Positions 36,197 through 45,431 of a stretch of DNA of 64,000 nucleotides are shown one piece after another. The DNA comes from Anaerolineae bacterium (GTDB lineage: Bacteria; Chloroflexota; Anaerolineae; Anaerolineales; Villigracilaceae), in assembly GCA_018645405.1 (NCBI GenBank), contig JABGOQ010000092.1, positions 1 to 64,000 on the forward strand. The letters run 5' to 3'. The translations under genes and the position numbers were made by a program. The stretch's first letter is position 1; each line of letters opens with the position of its first letter. A model generated the notes under the pieces. It saw only the letters and a program-made list of their open reading frames with translations, was not told the DNA's origin and did not search any database.

Positions 36197-36330
36197 GTGG
36201 GAGGAACCTCCTTTCCCTGGGATTGCCCCCCGTCAACGCCGTCAGCGCGCAAGGAGCGGAAAGAAGCATATCGCACGGGATATACTTTTTAATTGAACGG
36301 GTCGGATTTTAGCATAGAGTGAGCATTTTG
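36197..36330 (-). promoter_or_regulatory. Promoter and leader of the rpsF operon
   Basis: An extended -10, TGCTAAAAT, lies at about 36309-36317 on the minus strand, without a good -35. The leader contains GC-rich segments (GCGCTGACGGCG, GACGGGGGGC) that could fold. S6-S18 leader binding is known in other bacteria; I could not confirm that motif here. Confidence 0.4.
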
Positions 36331-36345
36331 GGAGGGGCAATTTCA

Positions 36346-36390
36346 TAAATCACGAATATCTCGAATTTAACGAATACCACGAATAGTAAA
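36346..36390. repeat. Dispersed repeat, family B copy 1
   Basis: ACGAAT units (ATCACGAATATCTCGAATTT type) between rpsF and the DUF3179 gene. Related copies at about 46818-46862, 49840-49905, 54230-54330 and 55568-55610. Confidence 0.55.
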
Positions 36391-36413
36391 AAAGAGTTTT
36401 AAATGGTGAGTTG

Positions 36414-37580
36414 TTATTTGAGACGAATCAATTCACTTTTTGGATGAAAGAGCTTCCACGAGAACCAATATTCATCAGAAAACGCGACAGGGATTAAGTC
36501 TGCTTTGATTTCACCACTAAGATATTTTCCGCGGATATCCCAAGTAGTTTCTGTTGCTCTGTCGAACAGTGCGTTTTTGTGTGTCAGTGTGATTTCTAAG
36601 TTTTTCTCTTCAAGGCCATTCATAAAAGCATTGATCGTATTTTTGAAGCCGACCAGGAAAATGCCCAACTCTTCGTTATTAACGATACCCTGTGGTAGGA
36701 CTTCTTCCTTAAGATATACCACTTGCGGATTGGCGATTTTGTCAGTGATACCAACCACATGCGTGCGGGCGGGGAAGGATGTGTCGCGTTCTTTGGCTGA
36801 TATCCCTGGCGTTGATTCGGATGCGACGATCTTCTTCCAAATGCCCGGAATGGGGAGCTCAAAATCCTTGAAATCTTTCTCGGTGACCTTGGCCACAGCC
36901 GGCAAAGGGTCGATTTTCTTCACTTCGCTCCATGGCAGGATTTGGAAGGGAAGCATGGTCAGGGTATGCGGATGTAGCTCCCCGATAATGGATTCAAAAG
37001 TCGCCTGCTGGAAGAAAGTCTTCGTTTTGCGGTCAGCCACGATCATATTTGCGCCTTTGAATGAGCCAACAAAGAGTGGCCCGATATCGGTCACATCGAA
37101 GGGGATGATACTGCGACACATGGCGCAATAAGTCAGCGCAACAATGCGCTCGCCAAAGCGGTCGTTGACGATATGATGGTGAACGACATAATCCAAGGGA
37201 TAAGCTTTAGTCACTCCTTCATATTCGATCACGGCTAATTGCATCTCTTCCTCGATGGGTAGGCTTTCGATATCTTCGGCCATTTCAGGGTAGTCCACTG
37301 CGGGGAAGGCGTTCTCTTGATGCATTCGGTACGAGAGCACAACGGCTAAGCCCATAATGATGAGTGGAAGAATGACAAAGGTTGGAAAAGATCCATGCAC
37401 AAGGGTTATATAGATTGTCCATAGCAGTGACATGATGAAGATCGTCCAAACGATGGGCTTGCGAATGAAGTAGTGGTAATAGAGCCATTCCACGGGGAAT
37501 ACTTTAATGAGTGCCATATAAATGGCGGCTGTACCTATTATTAAGGATATTAGAGCCAGTGAATAGAGAATAGGGATCAT
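36414..37580 (-). CDS. DUF3179 domain-containing membrane protein
   Basis: 388 residues. Three N-terminal transmembrane helices (~3-25, 42-60, 68-85) precede a soluble DUF3179 domain (~115-385) with KAYPLDYVVHHHIVNDRFG and VALTYCAMCRSIIPFDV, the family's conserved His and Cys-containing signature. Function of the family is unknown. It lies directly downstream of an MDR oxidoreductase, with 39 nt between. A remnant of a second copy of its N-terminus is at 38638-38748. Confidence 0.85.
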   Translation of the reverse strand: MIPILYSLALISLIIGTAAIYMALIKVFPVEWLYYHYFIRKPIVWTIFIMSLLWTIYITLVHGSFPTFVILPLIIMGLAVVLSYRMHQENAFPAVDYPEMAEDIESLPIEEEMQLAVIEYEGVTKAYPLDYVVHHHIVNDRFGERIVALTYCAMCRSIIPFDVTDIGPLFVGSFKGANMIVADRKTKTFFQQATFESIIGELHPHTLTMLPFQILPWSEVKKIDPLPAVAKVTEKDFKDFELPIPGIWKKIVASESTPGISAKERDTSFPARTHVVGITDKIANPQVVYLKEEVLPQGIVNNEELGIFLVGFKNTINAFMNGLEEKNLEITLTHKNALFDRATETTWDIRGKYLSGEIKADLIPVAFSDEYWFSWKLFHPKSELIRLK

Positions 37581-37619
37581 GTTTTACTCCGATAGGTTGT
37601 AAAATACTAGCACTTTATA

Positions 37620-38627
37620 TCATACCTTAGGCTTATTATTGTCGCCTACAGCGATAACCAGATTCCCCTTCTTTCGCCCTGTTTCAACATATTTATGTGC
37701 TTCGACAATTTCTTCCAGTGGATAGCTTCTATCAATAACCGTTTTTAATTCCCCTGCCTCGATTAGTTTTCTGAGAAAAATCAAGTCTTTGACTGTTCCA
37801 CTGGCTGTCTGCATTATGACTTTTCTTTTGCTTGTCATTTTCACCCATAACCCTCGGATCATCTGTGAAAGTGGATTGGCTAAAAGATAAGTTCCATTTT
37901 TTTTGAGTACTTTATTGCTTTTTGAAAAGGAAATTTTGCCGATTATGTCAAAGATAATATCGTAGACTTGATTGCTTTTGGTGAAATCTTCTTTGGTGTA
38001 ATCAATAACATAATCTGCACCGATCTCGCGCAAGATTTTCAGTTTTTCTCCGCTGTCCACAGCGGTCACTTCAGCCCCAAAATATTTGGCGAGTTGCACG
38101 GCAAAAACACCGATGCTGCCGCCTGCGCCGTTGATTAGAATCTTTTCTCCGCCCTGAATTTCTGCCAATCTCAGAAAATGAAGAGCATCTCTGCCTCCAA
38201 AAGGAACAGTAGCCGCTTCTTCGTAGCTCATATTCGTCGGTTTTATCGCTATACCCCCTTGCATATCTTCAGGTGTTTCTGGCAGGCAGATATATTCAGC
38301 ATTTGTGCCAAAAGCCATGCCCGCAACACCAAAAACCTGATCTCCGACTTTGAAGCCCCTTACATCTTTGCCCATTGTTTCAATTTCTCCAGCCAGCTCA
38401 GTCCCCGGGATAGTATTCTCTTTTGGCTTTCTGAATCCCAACCACAAACGCATGGGTAACGATAAGAAGATGGGGAAATCGAGACTACGTGTCTCGCAAT
38501 CTCCCGCAGTGACCGTTGATGCAATTATTCTTATAAGCACTTCATTCTCTTTGGGCGTAGGTTTTTCTACATCTCCGAGCTGAAGAACGTTTGGTGGTCC
38601 GTATTTTGTCCAGAGTATTGCTTTCAT
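37620..38627 (-). CDS. MDR-family NAD(P)-dependent oxidoreductase (quinone oxidoreductase-like)
   Basis: 335 residues from the ATG at 38627, preceded by AAGGAAT; an in-frame start at 38675 lies within the neighbouring remnant and is rejected. GroES-like N-domain with GTELAGEIETMG, Rossmann fold NGAGGSIGVFAVQLAKYFGAEVTAV and the closing EIVEAHKYVETGRKKGNLV. No catalytic zinc cysteines, so a zinc-free reductase acting on quinones or enones is likely. Substrate unknown. It belongs to a tandem MDR/DUF3179 block. Confidence 0.88.
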   Translation of the reverse strand: MKAILWTKYGPPNVLQLGDVEKPTPKENEVLIRIIASTVTAGDCETRSLDFPIFLSLPMRLWLGFRKPKENTIPGTELAGEIETMGKDVRGFKVGDQVFGVAGMAFGTNAEYICLPETPEDMQGGIAIKPTNMSYEEAATVPFGGRDALHFLRLAEIQGGEKILINGAGGSIGVFAVQLAKYFGAEVTAVDSGEKLKILREIGADYVIDYTKEDFTKSNQVYDIIFDIIGKISFSKSNKVLKKNGTYLLANPLSQMIRGLWVKMTSKRKVIMQTASGTVKDLIFLRKLIEAGELKTVIDRSYPLEEIVEAHKYVETGRKKGNLVIAVGDNNKPKV

Positions 38628-38637
38628 CAGGTATTCC

Positions 38638-38748
38638 TTATATGCATGTGAAATGCTTCGATGGGGAAATGTCAATCAAGGCCATGTAAATGGTGGCCGT
38701 TCCAGTGAGTAGGGAAATAAGTGCCAAGGTGTAGAGAATAACGATCAT
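38638..38748 (-). pseudogene. Remnant of a second DUF3179 gene (N-terminal fragment)
   Basis: From ATG at 38748 the 36-residue reading shares its first ~26 residues with the intact DUF3179 protein: ILYxLALISL, then GTAxIYMALI. DNA identity is also clear (GATCATGTT and TACTCC around the start). After about residue 30 similarity ends and a stop follows. It starts 4 nt from the upstream MDR gene and ends 11 nt before the downstream one. It is best explained as a duplicated MDR-DUF3179 unit whose second half was deleted. Confidence 0.8.
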
Positions 38749-38751
38749 GTT

Positions 38752-39771
38752 CTACTCCATTTCAGGGACAAGTAAGACTTTACCACCTGTCATCTGATTT
38801 TGATATTCTTTCACAGCTTTTTGAGCTTCAAAGAGTGGGTAGCGTTCTCTGACTTCACTTTTGAGATCTGTCGTCAATAACTTTTGCGCGCGCTGCCAGA
38901 GTTGCAGGCTTTGAAGCAGATTCTTTTTGCCCATCCACGATGTCAGCCAGAAACCATCGACGGATTTGCCCTGAAAAATCAGGTCGCCGGGATCCGCCTG
39001 GGCAGCTTTGAAAGAGAGCCCACCATACACGGTCACTTTGCTGTGATGTGGCATAGCGTTCAGTACTTGCAAGGTCAAGGGCCCGGCAACGGCATCAAAA
39101 GCTAAATGAGCTTGATGTTGCCTGCAAGTTTCTTTCAGCTCTTTTGAAAAATTGGTGTCCGTGCTGTTTAGGATGATCTCTGCTCCTATTTTTTTGAGCA
39201 GGTCAGCTTGTGCTTCTCTGCGAACGATGTTGATGATTTGTATTCCATTGTTTTGAAAGATGCGATTGACCATTTGTCCAAGTGCACTTGCTGCTGCGGT
39301 TTGGACAATGATTTTGTTTTTCCCTGCTTTGGCAATGTCCAAAAATGCCATCGCCGTTAATGGATTAACCGCAGACATGGCACCTTCTTCCAGACTCACA
39401 GATGAAGACAAGGGGAACGCCAGCGTCGTACTTGTGACCACGTATTCAGCCCAAACGCCATCACCTTCTCCTTGACTGACACATGCAACGTGCTTCCCCA
39501 TGAGATAGCGCCCCATCATCCCGCTGCCAACAGCGACGATCGTGCCTGAGCCTTCAAAACCCGGCACTGTAGGTGTTTTTTTCTTGAAACCATAAGAGCC
39601 TTCAAGAAAAGCAAGATCAGAAGGGTTGATGGGACTGGCAGCAACTTTTACAAGAACTTGGTTGGGCCCAGGCTTGGGAATAGGTCGATTTTCAACACGC
39701 AGTGCCTCAACGCCTGAATAGGAATCGAGCACAACGGCGTTCATTTCTTCGGGGATTTGTGAGGTTGTCAT
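38752..39771 (-). CDS. Zinc-binding-dehydrogenase-like MDR oxidoreductase
   Basis: 339 residues: N-domain with SPINPSDLAFLEGSYG and VPGFEGSGTIVAVG, Rossmann segment VQTAAASALGQMVNRIF, and the C-terminal LFEAQKAVKEYQNQMTGGKVLLVP typical of quinone/enoyl reductases. Lacks the Cys ligands of zinc alcohol dehydrogenases despite the family name. It is a paralogue of the next MDR gene only at family level. Reads into the DUF3179 remnant. Substrate unknown. Confidence 0.87.
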   Translation of the reverse strand: MTTSQIPEEMNAVVLDSYSGVEALRVENRPIPKPGPNQVLVKVAASPINPSDLAFLEGSYGFKKKTPTVPGFEGSGTIVAVGSGMMGRYLMGKHVACVSQGEGDGVWAEYVVTSTTLAFPLSSSVSLEEGAMSAVNPLTAMAFLDIAKAGKNKIIVQTAAASALGQMVNRIFQNNGIQIINIVRREAQADLLKKIGAEIILNSTDTNFSKELKETCRQHQAHLAFDAVAGPLTLQVLNAMPHHSKVTVYGGLSFKAAQADPGDLIFQGKSVDGFWLTSWMGKKNLLQSLQLWQRAQKLLTTDLKSEVRERYPLFEAQKAVKEYQNQMTGGKVLLVPEME

Positions 39772-39804
39772 ATTTTTTCTCCATACGAATAAAAAGAAAC
39801 TGTC

Positions 39805-40791
39805 CTAGATGTATTCTGAAAGCTCAGATATTTTTCTCAAAACAACAGTTTGGTATTTTTTGTCTAATTTGCTTTTTTTGATTAGGTCTTGCCAAAAATT
39901 TTCTGTAACAACGATGTCAGCGTAGGGCAGAGCTATCATTAGATATCGAAGATCAGCCCAATCGTTCTCGTCAATTTTTTTGTCTTGTTGAATATTTCGC
40001 AGCGTAACTAGCATAGACTCAACATTTAGTGATGGTATGTTTTCGAAGAATGCTATGGCTGTTTCATTGCCTTCTATAAGAATATCAGATAACGAATAGC
40101 CATAGATAGCAAGCGCCTTGTCGAAAATTTCTTTTGTATCGGGCCTTGTGAAATAATCAGAAATAAACGTTTTTCTAAATTGTTTTTTGTTCAAGGGTTT
40201 TGTTAGGATTCGCGCATTTTTGTTCAAAAGAGAAAAGTGTTTTATGCCCTGTAAGTACCCATTAATACCCTTTTCAAATTCTTTTTCATCATAGGCGTTT
40301 CCTGTTAGAAAAGAGTACAGATTTTCGGGAGTATGTACTAAAGAAGGCAAATGTTCTTGCAAAAAGTCAATTGGGAAACCAGTAATTGCTGACAATCTAT
40401 CTAGTATTTTTTTGGGATCAATACCAAAAATAAGTGAAATATCACGGACAAAAATTTTGGGTGGTGTCGGAATAGAATGATTAAATAATAATGCGCTAGC
40501 CTTTTGAATTTCAATTGGAGCAATATCATCAACTAATGCCATTCCCCAGCCCTTGGACAGCAAGGTCATGGTTTGTGCTAATTTTTCTTTTCTGTCTTGA
40601 TTTTTGATTTTTAGAGTTTCTACAAAGTGATAAAATGATAAAGGGAGGCGAACAATATCTTTCTCAGTGAGTTTGATAAGTGTTTGAAAAACTTCTTGAT
40701 ATTTTTCCCCATCTGGGTGTTTATGATGTGCGCGTGCTAAATCAATCCAATGATTTTGGTCTAAATAAATATATAAAGGTTTTTTATTCAT
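39805..40791 (-). CDS. PIN-like nuclease domain protein coupled to a UvrD helicase
   Basis: 328 residues, from the ATG at 40791 (a GTG one codon earlier is possible). YLDQNHWIDLAR opens the protein and supplies the first Asp, FYHFVETL the conserved Glu, and ENDWADLRYLM and YADIVVTENFW the later acidic residues, in the order of a PIN domain. The middle is helical and unfamiliar. PIN proteins are metal-dependent RNases or DNases, often toxins or defence effectors. The gene overlaps the helicase stop by 8 nt, so they are translationally coupled. It is far more AT-rich than the helicase, which suggests separate acquisition. No antitoxin-like gene is adjacent. Function is inference. Confidence 0.6.
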   Translation of the reverse strand: MNKKPLYIYLDQNHWIDLARAHHKHPDGEKYQEVFQTLIKLTEKDIVRLPLSFYHFVETLKIKNQDRKEKLAQTMTLLSKGWGMALVDDIAPIEIQKASALLFNHSIPTPPKIFVRDISLIFGIDPKKILDRLSAITGFPIDFLQEHLPSLVHTPENLYSFLTGNAYDEKEFEKGINGYLQGIKHFSLLNKNARILTKPLNKKQFRKTFISDYFTRPDTKEIFDKALAIYGYSLSDILIEGNETAIAFFENIPSLNVESMLVTLRNIQQDKKIDENDWADLRYLMIALPYADIVVTENFWQDLIKKSKLDKKYQTVVLRKISELSEYI

Positions 40792-42991
40792 CACATCTCA
40801 ACGCCGCAACCCCCAACGCCTGCGTCTGCTCGCCTCGCCCCGTATTCCAAGTAATCACCAATTCCTCCTTCGCTCGCGTGATGCCTACATATAATAAGCG
40901 TAAGCGCTCCTTCACATAATCTATGCGGGCCGCAAGGGTGGTTTGCCCCTCGCTGTACCAATCGTATTCGCCTGTCTGGGTGGCGGCATCTAGTTGGGCT
41001 AGGGCTTCGGCTTCTAAATTCAAATTGTCGCGCAAAAACCACTTCTCCGAAATATAACTATCATTCCCCGCCCCCGAAGGAAAAGTATAATTATTCACCG
41101 AAGTCAAATAAACGCGGTCCCACTCCAGCCCCTTCGCCTTGTGCATGGTCGCCACGACCACTTTTCCCTTATGGTTGGATGGGTCAAAACCGCTATCCTC
41201 CGCCGAAAAACCGATAAATTTACGCTGATTTTTCGCAATCACCGCCAACTCGCCCGTCAACTCTGGCAAGCGCCAATCGAGATGGTCATTTTGCGCCTGT
41301 TTTAGCACCAACGCCAATTTATGCGCCAACGCCAAATCTGCGGCTTCGCTAAAAAGATCTTGCGCCAGGGTCAGGATTAATTGATCGATGGGAAGCGTGA
41401 CCGCGTCCAGCCATCTTGTGACTGTTTCTCTGAAAAGCAGAATCTCTTCGATGATTTCCTCCGACTCGTCCGTGTCTAAACTTGAAAGCCATTCATCAGC
41501 GTGGGAGGGGGCGAGGAGCATTTCCGTTTTCCCCGTCTTGCGAATCAGCGCGGTGACGTATTTATACAACTCGGCGTACTCTTCATCTTCCTTCCATTCC
41601 CTGCGCCAAACGCGATAGACTGTTGCCAATTTTCGCGCAGATTGTGGGTCAGAAAGATATTGGATGATATTCCCCAACGCGCCAGCCGTCTGCCGCGTAG
41701 ACTGCGTGGATGTGAGCAACTCGACCACTTCTATCTCTTCTTTTTTGAGTCTATCGGCTAATTCTGCGCCGCCTTTATTATAGGGGGTGAGAATGGCGCA
41801 GGTTTTATCTTCGTTTTCTCCCAACCATTTTTTGACCGATGTAACGATGGCGTTTGTCTCTTGCTCGGGGCTGAATCCTTTGTTGATGAGATGCACCCCA
41901 GCCCAATTCAAGGGCGGATTCGGTTGTGGATCGTTCGGGGCAGTCGGTTTAATGATGGGTGTCCCCAACGCGTCACGGACACTCTCGTTCGGATGCTCAT
42001 CCATCACAAAATTAATCAGTTGATTTGCCAAATCAATAATAGCGGGTTGCGAACGCCCGGATTCGGGGAGTTCCCGCTGATAATCGGCTTCGTGAGTAAT
42101 GAAATCACGCAAAAGTTGCGGATTTGCAGTGGTAAAAGTCTCGAAAATTGCCTGATTAGGGTCGCCGACACGCACCCAGTTTCCACTCGAAAGAAGGCGC
42201 AGAATTTTCTCTTGGGTCTGGCTGGAATCTTGGGCTTCGTCTTCGAGAATATAGGGGAAACGATATTGCAGACGCTCACGGAAATCGGGGTCGCGTTCGA
42301 GGAGATCGAGGGAAAGGCGAATGAGATCGTCAAAATCGACCGCGCCTCTATAGGCGAGGGCGCGCTGATAATCGGTGTAAATGGTGAGACCCATTTCGGC
42401 GAGGGGGAGCGGCGCGGGCTGGTCAGCGAGTTGGGCGTGGAGATGCTCGGGCATAATTCGACGATCTTTTGCAGAGCGGATGAAGGCGTTGGCGAGGCTC
42501 TCCAGCGTGTAGGGGAGCTGTTGTCGGCGCACCCAATCGGCTTTAGATTCGTCCATTTCGGGGTCAAAATATTCATCAAGGGCGTGCGGGTTTGCCGCCA
42601 GCCAAGCATTAACCGCTTCACGGCGAATAAAATCGGCTTCGCGCTGGTCGATGATGCTAAATCGCTCTTCCAGCCCGACCACGCCAGGTTTTTCGCGGAC
42701 AATATCGTGCGCCAGCCCATGCAGCGTGCGGACTCTATAGCCAACGCGTGGCAATAATCCGCGCGCGGTAATGAATTCATTGATTCTATTAGAGAAGTTA
42801 TCCACCGCAGAATTAACGAGCGTCACGATGAGAACTTCTTGCTCTGTGTCTAATACGCCGCGTCCAATAATTTCGGCGGCAAGGGCAGAGAGGGTGAAGG
42901 TTTTGCCTGATCCCGGCACGGCAGAGATTCCCATTGTGCCGTGGGTGTAGGCGAGTATTTTTTCTTGGGAGGGGCGGTAGGTGATGGTCAT
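40784..42991 (-). CDS. UvrD/Rep-type superfamily I DNA helicase
   Basis: 735 residues. Walker A AVPGSGKTFTLSALA (~22-36), motif II DEAQDSSQTQE, motif III GDPNQAIFETF, motif V ATMHKAKGLEWDRVYL and motif VI YVGITRAKEELVITW are all intact, so it should be an active 3'-5' helicase. It lacks the nuclease domain of AddA or RecB. It could act in repair or, with the coupled PIN-like protein, in a nuclease-helicase module. Good composition match to the genome. Upstream 43000-43238 holds a family-C repeat and no gene. Confidence 0.92.
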   Translation of the reverse strand: MTITYRPSQEKILAYTHGTMGISAVPGSGKTFTLSALAAEIIGRGVLDTEQEVLIVTLVNSAVDNFSNRINEFITARGLLPRVGYRVRTLHGLAHDIVREKPGVVGLEERFSIIDQREADFIRREAVNAWLAANPHALDEYFDPEMDESKADWVRRQQLPYTLESLANAFIRSAKDRRIMPEHLHAQLADQPAPLPLAEMGLTIYTDYQRALAYRGAVDFDDLIRLSLDLLERDPDFRERLQYRFPYILEDEAQDSSQTQEKILRLLSSGNWVRVGDPNQAIFETFTTANPQLLRDFITHEADYQRELPESGRSQPAIIDLANQLINFVMDEHPNESVRDALGTPIIKPTAPNDPQPNPPLNWAGVHLINKGFSPEQETNAIVTSVKKWLGENEDKTCAILTPYNKGGAELADRLKKEEIEVVELLTSTQSTRQTAGALGNIIQYLSDPQSARKLATVYRVWRREWKEDEEYAELYKYVTALIRKTGKTEMLLAPSHADEWLSSLDTDESEEIIEEILLFRETVTRWLDAVTLPIDQLILTLAQDLFSEAADLALAHKLALVLKQAQNDHLDWRLPELTGELAVIAKNQRKFIGFSAEDSGFDPSNHKGKVVVATMHKAKGLEWDRVYLTSVNNYTFPSGAGNDSYISEKWFLRDNLNLEAEALAQLDAATQTGEYDWYSEGQTTLAARIDYVKERLRLLYVGITRAKEELVITWNTGRGEQTQALGVAALRCDE

Positions 42992-43029
42992 TTTAGTCTC
43001 TTGGTTTGGTGGTCGATTTGTTTTTTTAA

Positions 43030-43110
43030 TTTAAACACGAAGGGCACGAAGAAGCACAAAGGAAAGCTTTTTGTTTTTTCTTTGAGAATCGCTGTGACCT
43101 TTGTGTTTAT
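43030..43110. repeat. Dispersed palindromic repeat, family C copy 1
   Basis: ACACGAAGGGCACGAAG on the left and TGACCTTTGTGTTTAT on the right form an imperfect palindrome. A related copy is at 44452-44548. Confidence 0.6.
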
Positions 43111-43238
43111 AGCTTTACGCGAGTTTTTATTATTTCGTTCGTGATAAAGTTCTTCTATTCTAACGCATAGGCTTGGCAAAAATCAGTGCTTTCGACTACA
43201 CTCCTATTCTAATCTGAAAATAGGTGAAATTATAGAAA

Positions 43239-44441
43239 ATGCACATTCTCATCATCCATCAAGCCTTTGCCGCTATCAACGAACCGGGTGGCACGCGTCA
43301 TCATGAACTCGCACGTTATCTTGTTCAGCACGGGCATCGCGTCACGATTATTGCCAGCCCCGTCAGCTATATCACGGGAGACGCACCGCCTTCATCAGCG
43401 GGGCAAATCGAAGAAGGCATCACCATCATCCGCAGCTATGTTTATCGCGCGCATCATAAATCTTTTGTGCATCGCGTTTTTGCCTTTCTCTCTTTTATGA
43501 TTTCTTCTTTTGTGGAAGGATTAAAAGTCAAAGATGTGGATTTGATTTGGGGGACGTCTCCGCCAATTTTTCAGGGGATTACAGCTTGGGCATTGGCGCG
43601 TTTAAAACGGATTCCCTTCCTTTTTGAAGTCCGTGACCTGTGGCCTGCTTTCGCTATATCGGTTGGAGTGCTGAAGAACAGCATCCTGATCGGGGCATCT
43701 GAGTGGCTGGAGCGATTCCTTTATCGTGCTGCAGATCGGGTCATGGTCAACAGCCCGGGGTACGTTGACCACGTTCAGGACTTGGGCGCGAAGCGGGTCG
43801 AGCTCGTCCCCAACGGGGCAGATGCCAGGATGTTTGATCCTGCTCGACGAGGGGCATCCTTCCGACAATCCCATCAAATTAAAGATAAATTTGTGGTGCT
43901 ATACGCGGGCGCGCACGGCTTCTCGAACGATCTCGGCGTGGTTTTAGATGCGGCAAAGAAGTTGGAGGGGCGAGCAATTGAAATCGTTTTACTGGGGGAT
44001 GGAAAAGAAAAGGCGAGTTTGCAGACGCAGGCGAAAGAACTGGCTTTGAAAAATGTCACATTTATCTCCTCTGTGCCGAAGTCTGAGATGGCAGATGCGC
44101 TGGCGGCTTCGGATGCCTGCCTTGCGATTTTGAAGCCGATCGAGTGGTATAAGGCGACTTATCCGAATAAGGTTTTCGATTATATGGCGGCGGGGCGGCC
44201 GGTAGTTTTGGCGATTGATGGCGTAGTTCGCAAAGTGGTGGACGCGGCGAAATGCGGTGTTTTTGTTGAGCCGGGTAATGTAGATGCCTTGGTTACGGCG
44301 ATTGTAGAATTAGCGGATGACCCAGCGCGTAGCCAGGAAATGGGCTTGGCAGGACGAGCGTATATTGAAGAGAATTTTGATCGTGCTACGTTAGCAGAGG
44401 AGTTAACGGGGATTTTGGAAGAAATGGTGGATGGGGATTAA
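43239..44441 (+). CDS. Glycosyltransferase family 4 (GT-B fold)
   Basis: 400 residues. N-domain opens MHILIIHQAF with PGGTRHHELARYLVQHGH; the C-domain has VVLYAGAHG, a GDGKEK loop, and the donor-binding EX7E-like stretch around YPNKVFDYMAAGRPVVLA, as in WcaI/WbuB-like transferases. It should add a sugar in surface polysaccharide or lipid-linked glycan synthesis; acceptor and donor are unknown. Bases ~43720-43870 are richer in GC than the rest of the gene. Convergent with a NeuD-type acetyltransferase gene, which fits a polysaccharide or protein-glycan role for both. Confidence 0.88.
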   Translation: MHILIIHQAFAAINEPGGTRHHELARYLVQHGHRVTIIASPVSYITGDAPPSSAGQIEEGITIIRSYVYRAHHKSFVHRVFAFLSFMISSFVEGLKVKDVDLIWGTSPPIFQGITAWALARLKRIPFLFEVRDLWPAFAISVGVLKNSILIGASEWLERFLYRAADRVMVNSPGYVDHVQDLGAKRVELVPNGADARMFDPARRGASFRQSHQIKDKFVVLYAGAHGFSNDLGVVLDAAKKLEGRAIEIVLLGDGKEKASLQTQAKELALKNVTFISSVPKSEMADALAASDACLAILKPIEWYKATYPNKVFDYMAAGRPVVLAIDGVVRKVVDAAKCGVFVEPGNVDALVTAIVELADDPARSQEMGLAGRAYIEENFDRATLAEELTGILEEMVDGD

Positions 44442-44451
44442 TGCGTTGGTG

Positions 44452-44548
44452 CTTTAATCTCTAAGACGCGAAGCGCGCGAAGAAAAAAAACATATTTTAC
44501 GATTTTAAATCTCTAAAAAACTTGGCGTTCTCTGCGTCTTGGCGGTTA
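44452..44548. repeat. Dispersed palindromic repeat, family C copy 2
   Basis: CTCTAAGACGCGAAGCGCGCGAAG and, on the right, TTCTCTGCGTCTTGGCGGTTA form an imperfect palindrome of the AAGACGCGAAG type. Its right end supplies the stop codon of the acetyltransferase gene. Confidence 0.65.
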
Positions 44549-45205
44549 CAAATATCTTTCACCCTTTTTTCTTTTACGAATTTCTTTAGTGGGAATACCA
44601 TAGGCGACAGTGAATGGGGGAATGGCTTTGTTAACAAGCGATGCCGCCCCAACAACGCTATGCTCACCAATTTGGATCCCATGCAAGATAGTCGCACCGA
44701 TGCCGATAGCTGCATGTGTGCCGATTGTGCAATCTCCCCCGACAATGACTCCTGGTGCAAGGCTGGAAAAATCGCCCATGCTGGTGTCGTGGTCAAGTGA
44801 TACATTGGTATTTAGGATGCATCCACGTCCGAGCGCAGAGCCAGTGTTGACAGAAACGCCAGCCATCACGACTGTCCCTTCACCGATTTTCACATCTCTG
44901 GCGATAATTGCCTTTGGATGAAGTGCGCTTAGAATTTTAAGTTTAGAAAAATTCTCTTTTATGCGTGCGGTAACGGTAGCACGCGTAAAGTTATCTCCAA
45001 CAGCAATGACGATGCCTTTAAGAGCGTGTTTTTTAACTAGAGCGGGTAAATCTTTCTCTGACCCTAAAAGTGGATAGCCTAAAACCTCTTGTACTTTATC
45101 GTCTTCTGCCAATACGCCGACAAGATTATTTTTCCCCTCCAATTGCAGGATGTCAACACTAACTTTGGCATGGCCGCCTGCGCCAATGACGATGATATTT
45201 TCCAT
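44546..45205 (-). CDS. NeuD/PglD-type sugar O- or N-acetyltransferase
   Basis: 219 residues from the ATG at 45205, since the AAGGAG ribosome site lies inside the longer in-frame reading to 45226. The N-terminal Rossmann-like segment has NIIVIGAGGHAKV. The left-handed beta-helix (~95-205) has hexapeptide rungs including VKIGEGTVVMAGV, CTIGTHAAIGIGATI and QIGEHSVVGAASLV. The family acetylates nucleotide sugars (PglD) or sialic acid (NeuD). Terminal residues come from a dispersed repeat. Divergent from the next membrane-protein gene. Confidence 0.88.
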   Translation of the reverse strand: MENIIVIGAGGHAKVSVDILQLEGKNNLVGVLAEDDKVQEVLGYPLLGSEKDLPALVKKHALKGIVIAVGDNFTRATVTARIKENFSKLKILSALHPKAIIARDVKIGEGTVVMAGVSVNTGSALGRGCILNTNVSLDHDTSMGDFSSLAPGVIVGGDCTIGTHAAIGIGATILHGIQIGEHSVVGAASLVNKAIPPFTVAYGIPTKEIRKRKKGERYL

Positions 45206-45431
45206 AAGTCTTTGCTCCTTAGGCAAAAGTGTAGCATATTTTGGGAAGTGCGTATTGTGAGCTTACTTCGCCACGCCACCATTTAGCCAAAATTTTCCTT
45301 AGCCAAGCCGCTACAGGGATTTCTAAAGAGATATAAAAAATAATCTTCCTGAGTTTGTCTTATTTGTCTATATTGCGAGTATAATAACTTTGTTCTTTTG
45401 ATTTTGCTTCCCCACATTTATGGAGAATAAT

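Noticed and set aside
41861-42757. 298-codon reading opposite the helicase gene
   Set aside because: Shadow of a high-GC coding frame; composition is not protein-like and all helicase motifs are intact on the other strand.
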